From contig OU015529.1 of NCBI GenBank assembly GCA_907165065.1, positions 8,419,054-8,483,053 of the forward strand: a stretch of 64,000 bases of DNA. Direction: 5' to 3'. The notes under the pieces were generated by a model. It was not told the origin of the DNA. It saw only the letters and a program-made list of their open reading frames with translations, and ran no database searches. How positions within the stretch are numbered: position 1 is the stretch's first letter; every line of letters begins with the position of its first letter. Source of the DNA: Caprimulgus europaeus. Its lineage: Eukaryota; Chordata; Aves; Caprimulgiformes; Caprimulgidae. Made by a program: the position numbers and the translations under genes. Below are positions 23,111-36,213 of this stretch, piece by piece.

Positions 23111-26100
23111 GATACAAAACGGCCACTGTTTTCTTTAAAGAAGATTGGGTAGCTTTACGCTGAAAAAAAAAGTAATAGAAAAGAGATTAAAAACCTGGCC
23201 TACAGGCCAGCTTGATAAAGTGAAAGGAACTGGAAGAATGCAGGAGGACAAAAAAAGGGCATATTGGTAATTGTGAATTAGTAGCTAGAAGTCACACACA
23301 TTTCAATAAGGAAAACGGCAGTGCCACCATGTACATTTATGGCCAGTAGAATTAAGACACAAATTAAGAAGGAATATTACATGCACGGAAGAATTAAAAA
23401 GATGCAATGTTTTTTTGTCCATTACTAGACAAAGTGGAGCAAAAGGCAAAAAAGTATTCATGATGATACACTGTTCAGACAATAATTCTAGATCTGCTGT
23501 AGAATAGCTGCTGAAATGACCTATTTTAAAATCATTGGACTTTGGTAACTCATAGCTGAAATCCTTAAAAAAAAATAAACAGCTAGAAAAAAAACCTATT
23601 GACAATTTTTGGTTATTTATTAGTAAGAAAATTCTAGCAGAATAATGAAACTCCACAGTATATTCTGTCATGAAAGAAAAAATTTGAAAACCTGTTAAAA
23701 GATTAAGTTGTGTAATTGAATTCAGTTACATGACATGACAAACTAACATAACACTCAACATTATAAGTCTCATGATACTTGGACTTTGATAAGATCTGTT
23801 CTGCTACTTGATATTTTGGTTAAGAAATTAAAATTATATACATGTGCTGTTACAACAATTAAGTAGATTAAAAAATAAACGCATGGATTAAGTAGATTAA
23901 AAATAGAGTAATTATTTCATCTCAGAATATAATGGCAAAGAACTGGAAGGCATCTCCTGGATTTACAAACACAGTTCTTGCTACTGTGCACCACACATCA
24001 CGCTCAAGCCGTCATCATGTTTTTTAGCTGTGTTTTTTGACCCTATAGTTACTCACTGCTCATGATGGATCACCACTAATTAGGGTTTTAGAGGAATCAG
24101 TTCCTGGTATTGTACTGCATGCCAACTTTCAACACTGGTATTGCTGGACATGAGCTCATACTAGAAAAATACTTGCATCCAGACTAAGGTATTAGTAAAT
24201 AAAAACTACAGGTCATGAATTTTGGATTATTTTTAATTTGAGAAAGTAAATGCTATCACAGTACATACTTGCAGGATAGAGGTGAACATCTGAGGAAGCA
24301 AAAACTGAAAAGACTTGAAGTCTTGTTAATGTATTACTAGTGACTTTTGAAGTGTCAAAGAGCTTTTTAGTCCTTGTTTCGAGATAAAGATGGGAGAATA
24401 GTATTTTCAGTATATATATTGTATTCAATATATAGGTGGGAGTACTATTTAAAGAGTACAGAGGTTTCATTGGTGCTACAAGCAGTTCAAGAGGGGTATT
24501 GAGAAAATGGAGAAGGTGGTTCTTGGATCATAATGAGAATGGAAAGAGGGAATGCAGGACGAGAAGTGAAGAGATGACTTTTTAGCCTTTTACTATGAAG
24601 TGTAAATGGTTGTTCCCCAAAGATATAACCTGAGACAAGAAGAGAAGTGGTACTTAAACAAAGCAGTAGTGGTAGAACAAGAACTAGCCACAAAAGTCAA
24701 TGAAATCAAACGTGTTGTCCTGAAATAGCCATCCAGCTGGAGTGAAAGGGCAAAAAAACACAGCTAGTTTTAAGCTAGAGTTTTATCACATTTCAGTGTG
24801 ACAGTGAGAAGTGGTACGGATGAGAGTTGATGGCCTAGACAGTGCCTTCCACTTGATCCTGTGTTTCAAAGAGGCCAAATGGGAAGTTAAAGAGTTGCAT
24901 CAGCAGCCTATGCAAAGTTCTTATGTGATCTTTCCAATTTTAAAGTCTGCTTTTCTCTCTTATATACTGAAGTTTAAGTTCTTTACCTTCTTTCGAGTCT
25001 TTATTTTCACCATTTATGGGTTTTTCCATCTTTTCCTGCCTTACCACTCCAACCATACTTCCTGTATTTCCTGCACTGGCACTGTCTTTAAACAGAGAAT
25101 ATTTTGTCAGTTCTGTCTTTCCAGTGTTTTATTTCAGTCTTTCATATTTTTTGGTAGTTTAGCACAGTAGTTGGTTAATGACTCAAAGGCAACATGAAAG
25201 AGAAGAAGCCATCCAGAGTTTAACTTATAAGCTTTGGGTATAGAAGTTACAGGGTAAATTTACTGTTCTCTCAGCAAATTCTTGCATGGCTTTGAGCCTT
25301 AGGCATTTATTTAACACTTGCTAATTGCACAACCAAGCATTGTAACATTACCCAAATTGGTAACAGAAAGTAAGGAAAAAAAATAAAAATACAATAATAT
25401 TTTTAGGCCTCATAAAGAGGATCATGTATGTGTTTACCTATATGCAAATACCTGAAAGTACACTATATTTTTGTTTGTTTGTGTTATTTGTATGTAATTT
25501 TGTTTTTCAGCCCATTCTTTACAAGCATACAAAAATTACCAACTTTGCCAGGCACAGTCCCCATTCAGTAGCTCAGACACTGTATCTGTCCAGACTATCA
25601 AATATTGAAAACTGGTAACACAGTACTGGAAAAAGTGCTGGTGATATGCTGTATAATTCAGGTAGCAGAGTAATTGGCATAATTGCTAAAATAATTTAAC
25701 CTCCAGATCTTCCCCATAAATAGCCCATGGTAGGGTCCTGATTCCCGATAAATGCTGTCTGGCACTGCTACAATACAAACAAGTAATAATAAGTAACAGT
25801 GTCTTGGAATTAGCCAGTCTCTTTTCCTGCTGGTTCACCAGCTTTTAGGTACAGTTAAGTTCTCCAGGAAGAATCAGATCTTAATTGAATAGCTCTGAAA
25901 CTCACAAATTTAACGTTACATAAATCAATTTTGTAGTGGGGCAGAGATATCCAGAACCTTTTCTAGACTTCCTTCTCCAAATCACCCAATCCAAAGTAGT
26001 AACCAAGGCAAGGCAGGGCTTACATATGTTGTCAGGTCTGGATAATAGTTTTCTGAGTATTCACTGACCTCTTAAACTGAATTTGAGACACTGGACTAGG

Positions 26101-29100
26101 GCATTAGCCTGAAATTATGACTCAGAATAGTGATGCAAATTATTTTCTTGAGGTGTTTGATGTGGGAAGCATCCAATAAAAGGTGAGTAAGCACTCAAAG
26201 TTCTCCATATGTTTGTTCATCATTGGAGGATGCAGTAAAATTTGGACTATTAAGGTGTTTAGGTCAATTGCTTAGAAATAGTGAACAATCTAAAGAAATT
26301 GCAGGATAATAGTAAAGAAAACCTATTAAATATCAAGTTCTTGGCTTCTCACTTCAGGACTTTGTGCAGTATCTGCTCTGATTTCCTAAATAATAGGGTT
26401 TTCCTTTTGACCCTACACTGGTATTCATACATTTATGTTTACAGAGACAATTATCTCACAAAAATCTGACTATGAGCATCATAAAAAACCCAACATGATT
26501 CAGTTTTGGGAGGTGGCTGTGCCAATTCTGTGCCAACAAGGAAGCCTTCAGTTGACTTGTAGCCACCATCTGGCCCCTTCTCTGTCTTTCTAAGAGGACC
26601 TTCACTGTTCCTCTTCATGATTAGGCTACTGTTAAATTTAGTCAACTCTAAGGCCAACACTATTTGCCTTCTGCCATTTCTGAAGTAGAGAATAACCCTT
26701 GCTGATGACTAGTTCAAATTTCTCTCTATATGGCCTGTCTGTCTACCAAAAATATCTCGTTTGCCACATTCATCCACATAACAGCTCTGTAATTCTTCCC
26801 CACTTCTGTTCTCCCTTTAAATTTGCAGTGCTCCTAATAATGCTTAATTATGTACCCGAATTTATTCTCCTTTTCATTTCAGCTCTTATTTGTGTTCTCA
26901 GGCAAAAAAAAAAAAAAAAAAGTCCAGATTCCATATGCAAATACCATCATTTTGCTCTTCCTTTAAAAACATAGGGACATACTCAGTCTTCAATTACCTT
27001 AGCCCCACTGAATCCACTCTGTTTTCCTCGACACGTTACATTATCACAGTCCAGAAATTCTCATCTCCTACTGGGATTTCCTGGAATTGAAAAGCTTTGA
27101 GCGTTGTAGCTGCTGCCAGGGTCTCCTCAGGATCATTCTGAGTGCTGCTGTTTGCTTTTCGCCTCTTGACTCGGACCACATTATGCAGCCTGTCTTTGTT
27201 TAAGCAAGAGTCCTTAAAGTCCTCCAGCCCCAACCAGCAGTTAGTAAGGACACTTGCCCAAAAACCCTACCAAGTTTTCAGCCACTTACCACTTTGAATG
27301 CAGAAAGGGTTGCTGCTTTGCAAGCTCTGTTCAGCCAGCTCCCTGACAAATCCTGGTTGCTACTGGCTCTTTTCACTTGGAATTAGTCCCATGACGGTGG
27401 GTGCGGACCTGCCCACATGCCGTCTAATTATAGGCTTAGTGTGGGTGAGTGAGAGCCTTTGTAAGAACGATACCCTTCTTGGTGGATGTAACAGATGTTG
27501 CCTTTTCTTGTGTCTCCTCATATCTAATTCATCAAAATATTCATGCCTTAAAAGTTTTGTTACGCATTTGAAGAAAAGCAAGACGAGGTTACTTTAGCCC
27601 TCAGAGGGGTTATTGTGCGTAACATTCATAACAGTCAGCCCAATGTGCTTACCTGGGTTAGCTGGTTATTGTAAGCTCCTGTTACAGTCAAGGGGCTGAG
27701 GCTCCTCTGTGGGGCAGTTCAGAACAGGAGCTTAATTTTGCAGTTTTCCAACTGTGTGTCACCCACTAGAAGTCACCAGCTATCTGTTTGTTATCTGTCT
27801 GATGGACGTGCCCTGTGAAGCAAACTCGTGTGCATTTTTGTATAATCAAGCTTATTTATATTTTTTACAGAGTCTGAGCTAGTTTCTTTTAAAAAAAGCA
27901 GGGAGTAAGAAAAATACTGTGTTACAACTTGGGGAGAATATAGGTGACTGAGCATTTATTAGCTTTTTCTAGTGAAGTTACTCAAATTCTGTCTACCCAC
28001 TACCATTTTGACTAATCTATGTCCTCTTAGGTGACATGGGATTCACGGATTCGATGTCTCTGTACCAAGATCTCTCGTGAGTTGGCATGCTCTGAATATA
28101 ACTGGCATCAATATTGTGATCCACTTAGAGCAGAGAAACCATAGCTACTTTATTTCAAAAATGTGTCAGGAGGAGAAGGATAGGATGATGATAATAAAGT
28201 AACTTATCTTTTTCTCTGTAATGGCTTTGACTTGTCTATCATGTAAGTCCCAGGTTCTCTTCTGTGCTCTGAGGGTTGTGGGTCACAAATATGTCACAAC
28301 CCAGGTCTTTCAGTTCCCAGGCAAGACCTCAAGTCACTACACTGTTATCTACAGGGTGGGTGCTGCCATAATCACCTGTTCAGGTAACTGTGTAAGAGCG
28401 ACTGTCATCCTTACACAAGGAGTGATTCAAGTGCCTAAGGGCAGGAAGTAACTTGTGTTGAATCTATGCTTCATATAAGAAGCCAATTTGTGGTCTTGAG
28501 ATACGTGCATTGCCTGAGAGAAGATATAATTTCAGAAATAACACTAAAAATATGTTTTTCTGTCTGCTGAGCTGTACATAACGCACTCAGACCACCAGCC
28601 ATTGTAAGAACCAAGTGTCTGTCATTCTTTGTAGCATGACACCTACATGAATGTTTGGATCCGTGTCTGTTTCTTGTTGGTAAAGTGGTTGAAGCCAGTG
28701 CCACATATGATGAAAATCATTAGAAAGAAGTCTCAGAGGAATCTGGAGGAAGCAGTGGCTAGTCAGTGACTGGATCTCCTATTTAATTACTGCTTACACT
28801 GAAGATATGTAAGTAAGATCTTGCTAACAAGAATTTATCTACAGTCTAGTCTATGTTCATTGTATGAACAGCAGTTCATGCAGCGGTTATGAGACCTGTA
28901 TCTCCTCAGCTGATGTAGCTCATTTGATAAGTCTGGGAAGGATTGAGGTAGGGAGCCACAGAAAAGAGATAAGGAATGGCATGTGCCCTGTTTTGTCTAA
29001 ATATTTAAGTTAAGTGGAAAGCAGCCAGTGAAACCAGTGCCTTTATTAATGATGAAAAGTCTTCAGAAATTGCTGAACATATTTGTATGAAATACATACC

Positions 29101-32100
29101 TGCAGGAATACCTCTGGGGACAAATGTACACAAATAGCTGAAAACTGCATTTGGTAAGAATGTAAGTTTATTAACTTCTTTAGTTCGCTTTTTGATCTGC
29201 TCTGTATGAGTGTCAACCTGGTCGATACAGGTGGACCATGTAGGTTTTCAACATAGAATTTCAATGTTGATGTGTTTCAGAGGGAATACACAGTGGTGAA
29301 GATTAAAGACCAGTATGACAAGTCAGAATGAATAGTAAAAAGAATTTCCAGCCCATGTTGTAGGGTGTTGAGGTGTAGCTTCTTTTAGGAATAATCCATT
29401 TTTCTGGGTCTGGTTTTATGTTCTAAGAGGAATAGTAGGTGTTTATGGACACTGGGAAAAGACTGGCTTTTGCAGTTGCCTCTGACAATGTGCAAGTAAG
29501 CACATCCAGGTGGTTTTATAAACGTCAGCTTAAGAATTATCAAGGACATAAACGCATTCTGGTAGGAGCGGCCTTCACATAGGTAGGAAAAAGAGAATCA
29601 AAACACTCACTGAGAATTGTGTTCTCCAAAGGAATCTCAGCAACTGTGTTTCAAGTGCAGTGTTATATAAATTACTAAGGCTTTCATAGAAAGATAAGTG
29701 AATAAAATTATAAAAGCAACATTTTTCTCTCTCATTTCAATTTTAGAGTGAAGATGGTTAATGAATTTCTTAGCTTGCTTAGAGGTAATCTGGAAGTACC
29801 TTTGTGTATTCCATCCCCTAGATAATTGCTAATATGTAAGGAAAAAGACCACTCACCTTCTTGGAGAATCTTACCTTTTAGCCTCTGAGTAGCAGTGACT
29901 TTCTTGGTATTTCTGTTATCTAACTCCTGTGCATTCATTCTGGTCAAAGGAACAAATCTTATATTGAATAGAGGAAAAAACAATTTGCTTTAGTGTATCC
30001 TTTCAAGTATTGCACAACAACAATAAAAGGAATATTTTGGAAATGATAAATTTTTATAACCTTCCATAATGCTTGCTGTCTGCTACTTAAATTGGGCAAA
30101 GCAAGCAAAGATAACATTAACTTCTGGTTTTATGAGCTGGAGACTTACGGTACACAGTATCATTTTAAAGAAATAACACTAGAGTAGAATTTTAGAGCAG
30201 ATGATGAAAGTAACTGAAGACAGAGAGGATTCATCAGGGAGAGCCAGGCTTTCTTCACAAGTAATGGGCAGAATTCAAGAGAATAAGGTTAAGTCCATTA
30301 TTCTGGATATTTGATCTTCTATTAATGCTAGAATATTAAACTTCCATGAAAGAAGCAGCTGAAATAAAAGGGAATAACTAGATTTTGCCTTGGAGATTGA
30401 GAGGATAATGCAAATCTTCTTGAATGTATAGATTGACATGGGAATGTCTCTGAATAGCTTGGAGACAGAAGAGTGGCTCAGAACAAACAGCTGTCTAGGG
30501 CTCCAGACATCTCCTACATTAGGTCCCAAGCTTTCCTAGTGTCAAAAAAAGGGAAAATTATGGGATGAAAAGGGGACTGACACCAATGCCAGCCTATATT
30601 TTCAAATATTGCTTATGCTTCTGGTGTTGCAAGACACTTGCCCCATCCAACCTTGTGGTAGCTGGGAGGAGAGGTATGTTTTTCTACAACACAACAATGT
30701 AGGCGTGCTCTGTTTGTGCGAAGGTTGGCGATGATGCATGTTCTTTCCGGAAGTTTTTAGATAGCTAAAGATAAAGAACAGATTCTTGGCTCTGTTTTAT
30801 CTTGTAAGTATGCCATAAAAATAGATTTGGGCATTCTATCAACTTCTATTTCCTAATTATTGGAAACAGAATAACTTAAAGCAGTTTGGAGACTATTCAA
30901 AATTACGAAGTCCCTCATACTGTGTTGCTGCAAAAGAAGAATAAGAGAGTCACAAGTTTTGTAGAGAGCCCACGTAGATAGATTTGCTGATAGATCCATG
31001 AGCAATTGTTTATCATCTCAGTGGCAGCTCCAACCCCAGATGGCTTTAGAAAAATAACCCAAATAAATGTTGGGAACACACAAAGATTTTTGGTTTTGCT
31101 TCTGTCCCAGGAGCCTGACAAACATAACTGTTTGAGACAGGGCTTTCCAGAATACCCTGACTGCATTAAAGTCTCAGTAAAATAACTTTCCAAAGATTTT
31201 ATTTTGCCTTCTGTATAACAGACACTTGTTTGATAATTGGAGCCTGCTGTAGGAAAAACCAGCAACTTTCATTGAGGGAAGAGAGTAGGAGAATTATATG
31301 TAAATAATTTCACTATTAAAATATCCAAATATCCAGGAAGAAATGCAAGAGAAGGGAGTGAGGCGATGCCCCTGCAGGAATGCTAACATAAAACAGGCTT
31401 GAACCCAGGCAGTGTGATCTTACAGGTGGATTGGTAACTGGTATGACACAACAGTGAGTTGACAAAACTAAAACCAGATCTCAGATCTACCAGAATTACC
31501 TTCAGGATGTGCGTTCTTGGGCATTGAGCCACTGAAATCATTCACTCACTTCTGGTTTGCTAAAGATAAAGACTCTGACCTAAACTAAACGTAAAGGAAG
31601 AAATCAGAAAAACTTATCAAAATGCAACTATGTAGAAATGAATTAGCTTTTCTTGGGGCAACAGAAGCCTGAAAAGAGAAACAGAAACTTATAAACAATC
31701 ATGTAGGAACACATGAAATAGAGATCCTGCAGATTATCTAGAGAAATAAAAAAAAAAAAAGGCCTGACATATTTCTTCCTGGAGAAAATTATGGAGTTTC
31801 CCATAGATGCTGGCAAGTGAATGGGCTATAAAACCATATAATCAGAAAGGAGATAGTCTTAAAGGGAGAATGAAGGTGCTAGGGAGGCTTTCTGTAAAAA
31901 AGCCTTGTCAAGCTTCATCTCTAACAAAGCTGAAAGACCAAAAAGACTTCTTGATGCAGTTGGTTTGTTTCCTGCTACTTTGCAGTTCATTCAGGATTTT
32001 GTAAATATATTCTAGGATATGATAGTAGTAGTATGAGAAAATCTGAATAGTCACAGAAATAAAATAGATAGGATCAAAAGTGGGAAGAGGTGATGCCTAA

Positions 32101-34358
32101 AGTGAACATTGAGAGTCTCTATTTAATTAATTTTAATTATTCTTATGCTTTTGGTTTGGGGCTCACAAATATTTATGAAGATCTTTTTGGTAGACTGTGC
32201 TTTTTGAAAGGAAGACAGTCTGCTGTGCTGTGCAGTAGAGTATTTTGTTCCTGTTAACGAGGAACTCTCACGTTTTCTCATTAGCATACCTGCATATATC
32301 ACTTTATGACAAGCATAGTTTCTCCTAAAATTATTTTTCTGATGTTACATATAGTAGTCAGTATTTTCGACTACTTGTTATTGCTGTTCTTTTATAACGG
32401 ATTTAAGAGGTTTGTTTGTATGTCTGTTTGCTTTACCTTACCCCATTGCCAAAAGAGTGTCATGAGAGAGAAAAGGGACTGAGGCCGAGTGCTTTATAAT
32501 GGCTATGTTAGTAATTTACCTTTGGCATATTTTTTTGCAGTGAACAACTGCTCAAGGAGTATTAAATGGAATTTGTATTGTAATTCTGAAGCACTCACAG
32601 TATTGCAGAATATTTAAATAGCATAAAAGACTGAATGCAAATCTTAACATGTCCTTAAAAACCCCAGACAAATGAAGCACATCTGATTAAAAAAGCACTA
32701 CCTTTCAACATGACAGGCAAACATATCAAATGGTGCATCTCACTTGACATTTTAAAGATGCAATTTAAATGGTCCTAAAATGCTGGCTTATTTTCTTGTG
32801 TAGATATGAAAGAATTAACTGCCTTTGTCAAAGGCAGATTGTTTTGTGAAATATCAAACCCCTGCATTTTTTAGACTGTATCTATTAATACAAAGCGATG
32901 ATATCCAAAGGTTTCATACAAGTAATAATTTTAATTTTTAAATACAGAAAAAAAAAACAAAACCAGGAGGAAAACTATTTGCTACCAGCAACACAGAGCT
33001 GCTGTCAATGTTTTGGGGTTTTTTTCACCTTTAGCACATAAAAATACATCTATAGACAGAGCAAGAGAGATTTATTAACAAAGAAGTGCAGTGTTGATGT
33101 TTACTATACAAAAGAATGAAAATTAACTCAAGAAACAACACATGGCAAAAATGCAAAACAAGACAACACAAGGGGAAGGAATTAATGCAAGATTTTATTT
33201 TTTAGCTGAACTGATTGAGTGAGACAATGTGTATTTGTGAGTGATCTAGTCAGTGGGACCACATTTGTTGCAGAAGCCATCAGCCCATGTGAGCTGTCAC
33301 GTTTTCTCAGAATGCTGTTGAAATCAATAGCCTAAAATTAAACAAATTGAAAGGCTGTATTTTTAAAAGCAAGATTATCATTTATTATTCATAAAAACAA
33401 CAAGCAAGTATGGAGGTGAGAGGGTATGGGCTTTATAGAAGTCTGGAGTTCAACAGGACATTGCTTCCTTCATGTGAGAAGCCGTGGCCTTCATTGCACT
33501 GGTCACACTGCTCTCTATGTCATTAGACCCAAAGACCCAACCCAACGCCTGGCCCTGCTGCACTTTTTTTTCATGACCTCAAGGAAAATATTTACATTTC
33601 TTTTGCTTCCATTCCTGACTGTAAGAAGGGGAAAATAAGTCTTCCTTTTTCCCTCCCTTGATCTCCTGTATTTGTGCAACTCTGGGGCAGAGAGCCATCA
33701 CCGATTTATGAAGGATGTTCGAGATGACGTAATTACTAACTACAGATATTTCCCAACTGTGTAGAAGTACCTGGGGGGTTGTTTTGTACTTTTCCAGGGG
33801 AGCAGAGAAACGGGAAGTCCCTACTTACACAAGAAGTGGGTCTTGCCAAAGGAGTTTTCCTAATGGGCTGAGGAGGACAAGTTCCCTACTTGGGATGGTT
33901 TCTGGGTCTTCTGGTGGAGATGGTAAGGGTATTGAAGCAGTGAGTCTGAGAAGGTAGAAAGCTGATTTGTCAACTTTGTTGCAAACCTCCTAAGCAAGCT
34001 CCTCTGGCAAACTTCATAGGATGTGACTGGATTCTGACATCTCAGAATGATTGCTGCATAGCTTGAAACACACCTGTTCATCACTCACATTTAGCCTTGT
34101 GTAATGCATCTTATTAACACCTTCTGGTAAACCTCACTGGAAATATTCTGGAATAGCTAGTTGTTAGGATGGGACAGAGCAGAGTTGCCCAACATGATTC
34201 ACACACAGTGTTTCTGTGCCCAAATGATAAATTTCACATTAGATTTAAAAATTAGCTGTATGTCCTAGACTGCAGTGAGTAATTAACCAAAATTATTTTT
34301 CTGGGTAGCCTGTGTTGAAACAGGAACAATCTTAACTTAGTTTGGCTGATTTTGGTGA

Positions 34359-34363
34359 CTTTT
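34359..34363. repeat. Left target-site duplication of the solo LTR
   Basis: CTTTT, identical to bases 35004-35008 at the other end of the LTR. Confidence 0.75.
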
Positions 34364-35003
34364 TGCCCTGGTTTTGCTAGGATAGAGTTACTTTTCTTCT
34401 TAGTAGTTAGAATAGCTGTGTTTTGGTTTCAGTGTAAGACTTGTTATGAGAACATTGATAAAAGTACCAATGTTATTAGTTGCTGCTGGAGCTCAAGGCC
34501 ACCGTGTTTGTCTGTTCATAGCTGCATCAGGACTAGAGAGGGAGAAGCGCAGTGAATAGCAAAGCCCAAAACAGGCATTTGGATGTGCCAGTGAAATATT
34601 CCATATCATATCCCATCATGTTTAGTATATTATCCGGGGCTGACTGGAAAGCGGGGAGGGATTCATGCTCTGGCTCTCTCAGGATTGTGGTTTTGGTTCA
34701 GGATTGTCGCTCCTCCTGGATCGTTATCTGGGAATGGGCCAGGCTTGGTTGGCGGGTGGTGAGCAGTTGCACTGGGCATCACTCATTTGTATATTTTATT
34801 ACTGTTATCGTTATCACTGCTGTTTTAATATTAGGTTTTTAAAAGTATTATTTTATTTCTATTATTAATTTTTTTTTATCTCAACCTACAAGCCTACTAA
34901 TCCTTTCCCCCAATCCTCTCCCCTGTCTCCTGGGTGTGGGGGGGAAGTGGGTGAACAGCTGTGTTTGCTGCTAGCCAAGGGCTAGCCCAGTGAAACTATC
35001 ACA
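34364..35003 (+). mobile_element. Solo LTR of an avian endogenous retrovirus (probably ERVL-like)
   Basis: A 640-bp element starts TGCCCTGG and ends CTATCACA, inside a perfect 5-bp direct repeat CTTTT (34359-34363 and 35004-35008). Internal wording GATAGAGTTACTTTTCTTCTTAG and GGTGGTGAGCAGTTGCACTG matches an LTR family I remember from several birds. A TATA-like AGTATATTA lies near 34624. No internal retroviral genes adjoin it, so it is a solo LTR left by recombination. The 5-bp duplication fits ERVL-type integration. Confidence 0.8.
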
Positions 35004-35008
35004 CTTTT
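35004..35008. repeat. Right target-site duplication of the solo LTR
   Basis: CTTTT, identical to bases 34359-34363. Confidence 0.75.
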
Positions 35009-35644
35009 AGTAGTCTGTTTTTGTTGAGCAGTATAATAAAAATGCTATCAAATTTGAGGGGGCAGTGCTATATAGTAATGCAAATAACGTAGCTCAGGCC
35101 CAACTTCAGTAGCTTCAGAAAGGCAAGGTAGAGGTAGAAAATTCAGCTTCACTCATAAAGAGGAAATAGTTCCTTTGAAAGGTGCCAGAAAATTGAACAT
35201 CCTCAATAACGCGACATAGTTTTGATAAAGGTGACACCTTTTTTAGGTATAGAGTCCCAGCTCACCAGTGTTCAGCAGAGCTGAGGAGAGCACATCAGTG
35301 AGTTCTTCCCCAGGAAAAAGGCAACAATCAAATGTTTTGCTGTGCATTAAGCTCTCCTCTTTGACACATGGTGAACTTCTGTGGTAGGATTTCTGAAGGT
35401 ATACTGTGTGACTCAGTATGTAGTCCCAGCTCCTAAGCAGTCTTTTGGATGTGGTGCTAAAACATTGTTTAAAAGTGATCTTCAGGAAGGAAGAGCACAT
35501 CAGGCAATGCCATTCAAACTCTGATCATTTTTATGCTAATTAAAATTATTCCTCAGACTCCTGACATAGAACCAGATGCTCCTGAAAACATGAAAGTGTC
35601 CTTTTCTTGAACAACTGAGCAGGCATTATTAAAGAATTTTATTG

Positions 35645-35800
35645 TCTATACTCCTTTTTATTTTCTTCCTCCTTCCTTTTTCTTTTATCTTTTCTTTCTT
35701 CTTTTTTCTTGTTTCTCTTTTCTTTCTTCTGTTTCTTTTTTCTTGTTTCTTTTTTCTTCTGTTTCTTTTCTCGTCTTTTTCTTTTTTCTTCTTCTGATGC
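35645..35800. repeat. Polypyrimidine tract (CTTTT-type) downstream of gene C
   Basis: Around 150 nt almost entirely T and C on plus, about 350-500 nt past the gene C stop. The Lys/Glu/Arg-rich minus frame across it is an artefact. Confidence 0.9.
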
Positions 35801-35848
35801 TTCTCCTAAGTTAATTAAAGGCATTTCAAAGGAGAATTGGCTGGACCT

Positions 35849-35854
35849 TTTATT
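35849..35854 (-). promoter_or_regulatory. Candidate polyadenylation signal of gene C
   Basis: AATAAA on the minus strand about 296 nt past the gene C stop, within an A/T-rich stretch. It is the first canonical hexamer I noticed downstream. Low complexity nearby makes it uncertain. Confidence 0.4.
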
Positions 35855-35882
35855 ATTATTATTATTATTTTATTATTTTTTT
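35849..35882. repeat. (TTA)n tract near the gene C 3' end
   Basis: TTATTATTATTATTATTATT with minor interruptions; it also contains the candidate polyadenylation hexamer of gene C on the minus strand. Confidence 0.85.
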
Positions 35883-36149
35883 CCTCTTGAATCTGAAATA
35901 TGATCATACTGCATGAGTGTGCTACTGGTAAAATACCTGTTAGCTGTCACTGTAACTGGAATTCACAGAAATGTAACTCCCCTGTATGGATAAAAGCTGA
36001 ATTTGGAAGCAGTTTTTGTAGAAGGCTGGGCAAATGTTTCCTGTCTATTGAAGGAGCCTTGTTAATAGTTTTTTGCTGACTGAAGAAGTTTGCTCTTCCA
36101 GATGGTGAGGGTTGCTACACTGGACAGCCATGGCATTCCTCTCTGAGCC

Positions 36150-36213
36150 TTAACAAAGCACCAGGGCCTGCCACGTGCTCGGCCGCACAGTTCCACAGCC
36201 ACAAAACACAGAC
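36150..36213 (-). CDS. PNLIPRP3: Gene C terminal coding exon
   Basis: The coding part is 64 nt, encoding [20 protein letters not shown] then TAA. The FC...TVR...L..C pattern matches family C termini, and gene B's last exon has the same coding length. Confidence 0.86.

Larger units (their letters stand above)
20517..34358. other. Long spacer upstream of gene B
   Basis: No lipase exon or other recognisable gene. It should contain gene B's promoter and leader exon, not securely located. The stretch 27030-27600 has several overlapping open frames and more CpG than its surroundings, but no family match that I recognise. Confidence 0.55.

Noticed and set aside
35639-35824. Lys/Glu/Arg-rich frame resembling a coiled coil
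   Set aside because: It is a translation of a polypyrimidine low-complexity tract.
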